The notes beneath the pieces were generated by a model. The model had not been told where the DNA came from. It saw only the letters and a program-made list of their open reading frames with translations, and made no database searches. Positions 5,470-7,859 of a DNA stretch of 7,859 nucleotides are shown here, piece after piece. How positions within the stretch are numbered: the stretch's first letter is position 1; each line of letters begins with the position of its first letter. The position numbers and the translations under genes were made by a program. This DNA is from Planctomycetota bacterium (GTDB lineage Bacteria > Planctomycetota > Planctomycetia > Planctomycetales > Planctomycetaceae): positions 1-7,859 of the forward strand of contig JAPOLP010000243.1 of assembly GCA_029977045.1 (NCBI GenBank). The letters are read 5' to 3'.

Positions 5470-6675
5470 ATGGAACCCGGGCACGTCTTCCAGCTCTACC
5501 AGGAACTACAGAGCTACGTCGGCTGGGAAGACTCCGATGCCCACCGGATTGCCGCCGCTCGCGAGGCAGTCGCGTCGGCGTTTCCGGACATCATCGGCGA
5601 CTTTTACGCAGAGATCGTTCGCCACCCGTCCGCCTCCCGAGTGATCACAGGCGGCGACCAGCAGATCGAGCGGCTCAAGACGACACTGCTGGCCTGGCTC
5701 AACGACCTCTTCAACGGCCCTTACGACGAGACGTTTGCGCTGAAGCGGTTTCGAGTCGGCCAGCGGCACGTTGAAATCGGGCTCGAAGCGTTTTACACCC
5801 AGGTCGCGCTGTCGCGAATGCGGATCAAACTGAGCGAGCAAATTGGCCTTCGGCTGCAGGCTCCCGAAGCGGAAAAGCTGGCAACGATCGTCGCGCTCGA
5901 CCGGCTGCTCGATTTGGACATGACCATCATCGAGTACGCGTACCAGGTGGAATTCACCGCGCGGGAACAACGGCAGGAACGACTGCTGACGCTGGGCAAG
6001 GTCGCCGCCGGTATCGCTCACGAACTGCGGAACCCACTCAACGCGGTTAAGACGTCGGTCTACTACCTGTTGAATGCCCGTAACGCGACGGAAGAAAAAG
6101 TCCGCGAGCATCTGCAGAGAATCGATCGGCAGGTCGGCATCTCCGACGGCGTGATCACCGCTCTGTCTCGCTTCGCCCGACTGCCGGTGCCGAACGTCTC
6201 GCCGATCAAGCTGTGCGAGTTCGTGCGAAACACGCTCGAAGCCAATCCGCTGCCGGAGAACGTCGAGCTGGAACTCGATTGTCCGGAGGACGTGCCTCAG
6301 GTTTCCGGCGACGCCGAGCAACTGCAGATCGTGCTCGGCAACCTGGTGAGAAACGCCTGCGACGCGATGCCTGATGGTGGCCGCCTGACTCTCCGCGGCC
6401 ACGCGACGACTGGCTCGACATCCGAGCCGGCAGCCGATAATTCTCGTGAGCAGTTCGCGCTGTCGGTGACGGACACCGGTTGCGGCATTCGGCCAGAGGA
6501 TCTGCAGCGGATCATGGAGCCACTGTTTTCCACCAAAACCCGTGGCCTTGGACTCGGACTGGCGCTGGCCCGAGCGATCATGGAACGCCACGACGGCGAA
6601 CTGAGCGTCAGCAGTCTGCCCGGTCACGGCACAACTTTTACGATGGTGCTGAACGTCGCACAGAAAGCTGAATGA
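5470..6675 (+). CDS. globin-coupled (protoglobin-sensor) histidine kinase
   Basis: This is a 401-residue cytoplasmic kinase with no membrane helix. Residues 1 to about 160 form a protoglobin domain: FY at 45-46 in the B helix, the ERLKTTLLAWLNDLFNGPYD segment at 67-86, and VGQRHVEIGLEAFYT (96-110) with proximal haem ligand His100, the globin-coupled-sensor signature. A single helix of about 30 residues leads to the HisKA domain, H-box GIAHELRNPL (181-190) with phospho-acceptor His184. The ATPase domain has the N-box NLVRNACDA (Asn291, Asn295), G1 box DTGCGI (335-340), F-box PLFSTK (351-356) and G2 GLGLGLALA (359-367). All catalytic motifs look intact. Haem-bound O2, NO or CO should control autophosphorylation. 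I chose ATG 5470 because AAGGA (5457-5461) lies eight bases upstream and the domain begins just after it. The stop overlaps the next ATG (ATGA), so the product probably acts with the receiver protein that follows. Confidence 0.92.
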   Translation: MEPGHVFQLYQELQSYVGWEDSDAHRIAAAREAVASAFPDIIGDFYAEIVRHPSASRVITGGDQQIERLKTTLLAWLNDLFNGPYDETFALKRFRVGQRHVEIGLEAFYTQVALSRMRIKLSEQIGLRLQAPEAEKLATIVALDRLLDLDMTIIEYAYQVEFTAREQRQERLLTLGKVAAGIAHELRNPLNAVKTSVYYLLNARNATEEKVREHLQRIDRQVGISDGVITALSRFARLPVPNVSPIKLCEFVRNTLEANPLPENVELELDCPEDVPQVSGDAEQLQIVLGNLVRNACDAMPDGGRLTLRGHATTGSTSEPAADNSREQFALSVTDTGCGIRPEDLQRIMEPLFSTKTRGLGLGLALARAIMERHDGELSVSSLPGHGTTFTMVLNVAQKAE

Positions 6676-7859
6676 CTGCTGTCCCCGCCAGAATTCTGAT
6701 CATCGAAGACGAGCCGGATACGCGATCGAACCTGGTCGACATCCTGTCGATGTTCGGCTTCGAGCCGTTTGCTGTCGGCAGTGCTGCCGCCGCGATCGCG
6801 CATCCTGAGCTGCAGTCGGTCGACGTGATCCTGCTCGACCGCCGTCTGCCGGACATCCTGGCTGAGGAACTGCTGCCGCAGCTTCGATCCGCCGCTCCCG
6901 AAGCCAGCGTGATCATCGCAACGGCTTACGGCGATCTCGACGGAACCATCGGCGCTCTGCGGCATGGCGCGTCGGACTACCTGATCAAACCGGTTAACCC
7001 GGACGCGTTGCGAGCGTCCATCGACCGCTGTCTCGATCGCAAACGGCTCGAGCGGGCGCAGCGTCAGAGTGAAGCGGCGTTCCGTAATCTGGTCGAATCC
7101 GCCGGCAGCATCATCCTGATCATCCGCCACGATCGCAGCGTCGCGTACATCAACCCGTTCGGCGAACAGCTCACTGGCCGGTCGCGCGAATCCGTCATCG
7201 GGCTCGACTGTATCGAGACCTTTCTCGGGCATCAGGACCCTCGACCGTACGAACTGCTGTTCCGGAAGATTCTCAAGGGCAGCGACGTGCCCGAATTTGA
7301 ACTCGAAGTCGTCTGCGAGCACGATCGGCATCACTGGTTCGTCTGTAACGCGCGGCGGCTTGAAGATTACGAAGGGCAGCCCGCCGTGCTGGTCATCGGC
7401 CAGGACATCACGGCGCGGCGTGACGCCGAAATGAAGCTGCTGCAGGCCGAACGTCTTGCGGCCATTGGCAAGGCGATGACCGGTCTCGCACACGAAAGCC
7501 GCAACGCTCTGCAGCGGTCGCAGGCGTCACTCGACATGCTCGCCGCCGATTTTCACGACAACGCACAGGCCATGAAGCTGATCGAGCGGATTCAGACGGC
7601 GCAGGACGATCTGCATCGCCTCTACGAAGACGTTCGCGAATATGCCCGCCCCGTCCAGGTGAATCCGCAGCCCGCGAAACTCGACCACTTGCTGCAGCAC
7701 GCCTGGGATGAACTGATCGTCAAACGCGAAGGCCGCAAGTCGTCGCTGCTGATTTCCGTCAAAACGGAGCGGACTCAGTGCCCGGTTGAAGCATTCCTCA
7801 TCCGGCAGGTCTTCCGCAACATCTTTGATAACTCCCTCGCCGCGTGTGACGATCCCGTC
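6672..7859 (+). CDS. response receiver-PAS-histidine kinase protein (cut by window end)
   Basis: The frame is open from ATG 6672, inside the upstream stop, to the last base; 396 residues are visible and the C-terminal ATPase domain is incomplete. Residues 6-120 are a receiver: acidic pocket E12-D13, phospho-acceptor Asp56 (LLDRRLP), Thr84 and Lys106 (IKPVNP). A PAS domain spans about 133-250, ending VIGQDITARRDAE. The HisKA helix pair follows with H-box GLAHESRNAL (271-280), phospho-His274. The usual HExRNPL Pro is Ala here, a variant I recall from planctomycete kinases. The N-box NIFDNSLAA (383-391) begins just before the cut. No membrane helix or DNA-binding domain is visible. The 4-nt overlap suggests it is made with the globin kinase. 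A likely scheme is that the globin kinase phosphorylates Asp56, which then tunes this second kinase. Its own partner would be encoded downstream or elsewhere. What signal the PAS domain reads is unknown. Confidence 0.9.
   Translation, partial: MTAVPARILIIEDEPDTRSNLVDILSMFGFEPFAVGSAAAAIAHPELQSVDVILLDRRLPDILAEELLPQLRSAAPEASVIIATAYGDLDGTIGALRHGASDYLIKPVNPDALRASIDRCLDRKRLERAQRQSEAAFRNLVESAGSIILIIRHDRSVAYINPFGEQLTGRSRESVIGLDCIETFLGHQDPRPYELLFRKILKGSDVPEFELEVVCEHDRHHWFVCNARRLEDYEGQPAVLVIGQDITARRDAEMKLLQAERLAAIGKAMTGLAHESRNALQRSQASLDMLAADFHDNAQAMKLIERIQTAQDDLHRLYEDVREYARPVQVNPQPAKLDHLLQHAWDELIVKREGRKSSLLISVKTERTQCPVEAFLIRQVFRNIFDNSLAACDDPV

Noticed and set aside
5506..6627. Open frame of 373 codons on the minus strand opposite the globin-coupled kinase
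   Set aside because: It is antisense to a gene with complete domain motifs. Its translation is rich in Arg and Gln with no recognisable family, as expected for the shadow of a GC-rich gene.
6624..7493. Open frame of 289 codons on the minus strand opposite the receiver-PAS-kinase
   Set aside because: The + strand frame has receiver, PAS and H-box motifs over the same span. The minus-strand peptide has no recognisable motif.

Overview
The window comes from a GC-rich, gene-dense bacterial chromosome. All the genes I can support lie on the + strand. The coding style and several protein details suggest a member of the Planctomycetota: the receiver-PAS-kinase protein with an H-box reading HESRNALQ, the HMA-less CcoI, and the short membrane proteins in the cbb3 operon. 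This assignment rests on remembered family resemblance and is tentative, because no ribosomal or other phylogenetic marker is present.

Region 1 (1-4036) is the distal part of a cbb3-type (C-family) cytochrome oxidase operon with its assembly genes. It opens inside the C-terminal end of CcoO, the membrane-anchored cytochrome c subunit. Next come a 101-residue two-helix protein whose C-terminal half resembles the assembly factor CcoS, and a 58-residue one-helix protein that resembles only the membrane anchor of CcoP. A copper-exporting P1B-type ATPase (CcoI/FixI) and a polytopic TauE/SafE-like (COG2836-type) protein complete the set. The last three of these genes are chained by 4-nt start/stop overlaps. 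No gene for a diheme CcoP, CcoG or CcoH is visible here.

Region 2 (about 4037-5188) holds two genes that I infer are linked to redox or gas metabolism. One is a membrane protein with a DUF4405-like, histidine-bearing helical domain and a long charged N-terminus. The other is a compact single-domain globin with Tyr B10, Gln E7 and a proximal His, the pocket type of flavohaemoglobins.

Region 3 (5189-7859) begins with about 280 nt of apparently non-coding DNA carrying a sigma-54-like -24/-12 candidate. Two translationally coupled signalling genes follow. The first is a soluble histidine kinase whose sensor is a protoglobin (globin-coupled sensor) domain. The second is a receiver-PAS-histidine kinase protein that is cut by the window end.

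Taken together, the window links a high-affinity terminal oxidase and its copper-loading machinery to a haem-globin protein and a globin-coupled kinase relay. A reasonable inference is that O2 and/or NO is sensed by the kinase and that the output tunes respiration or NO detoxification. The DNA-binding output of the relay is not inside the window.
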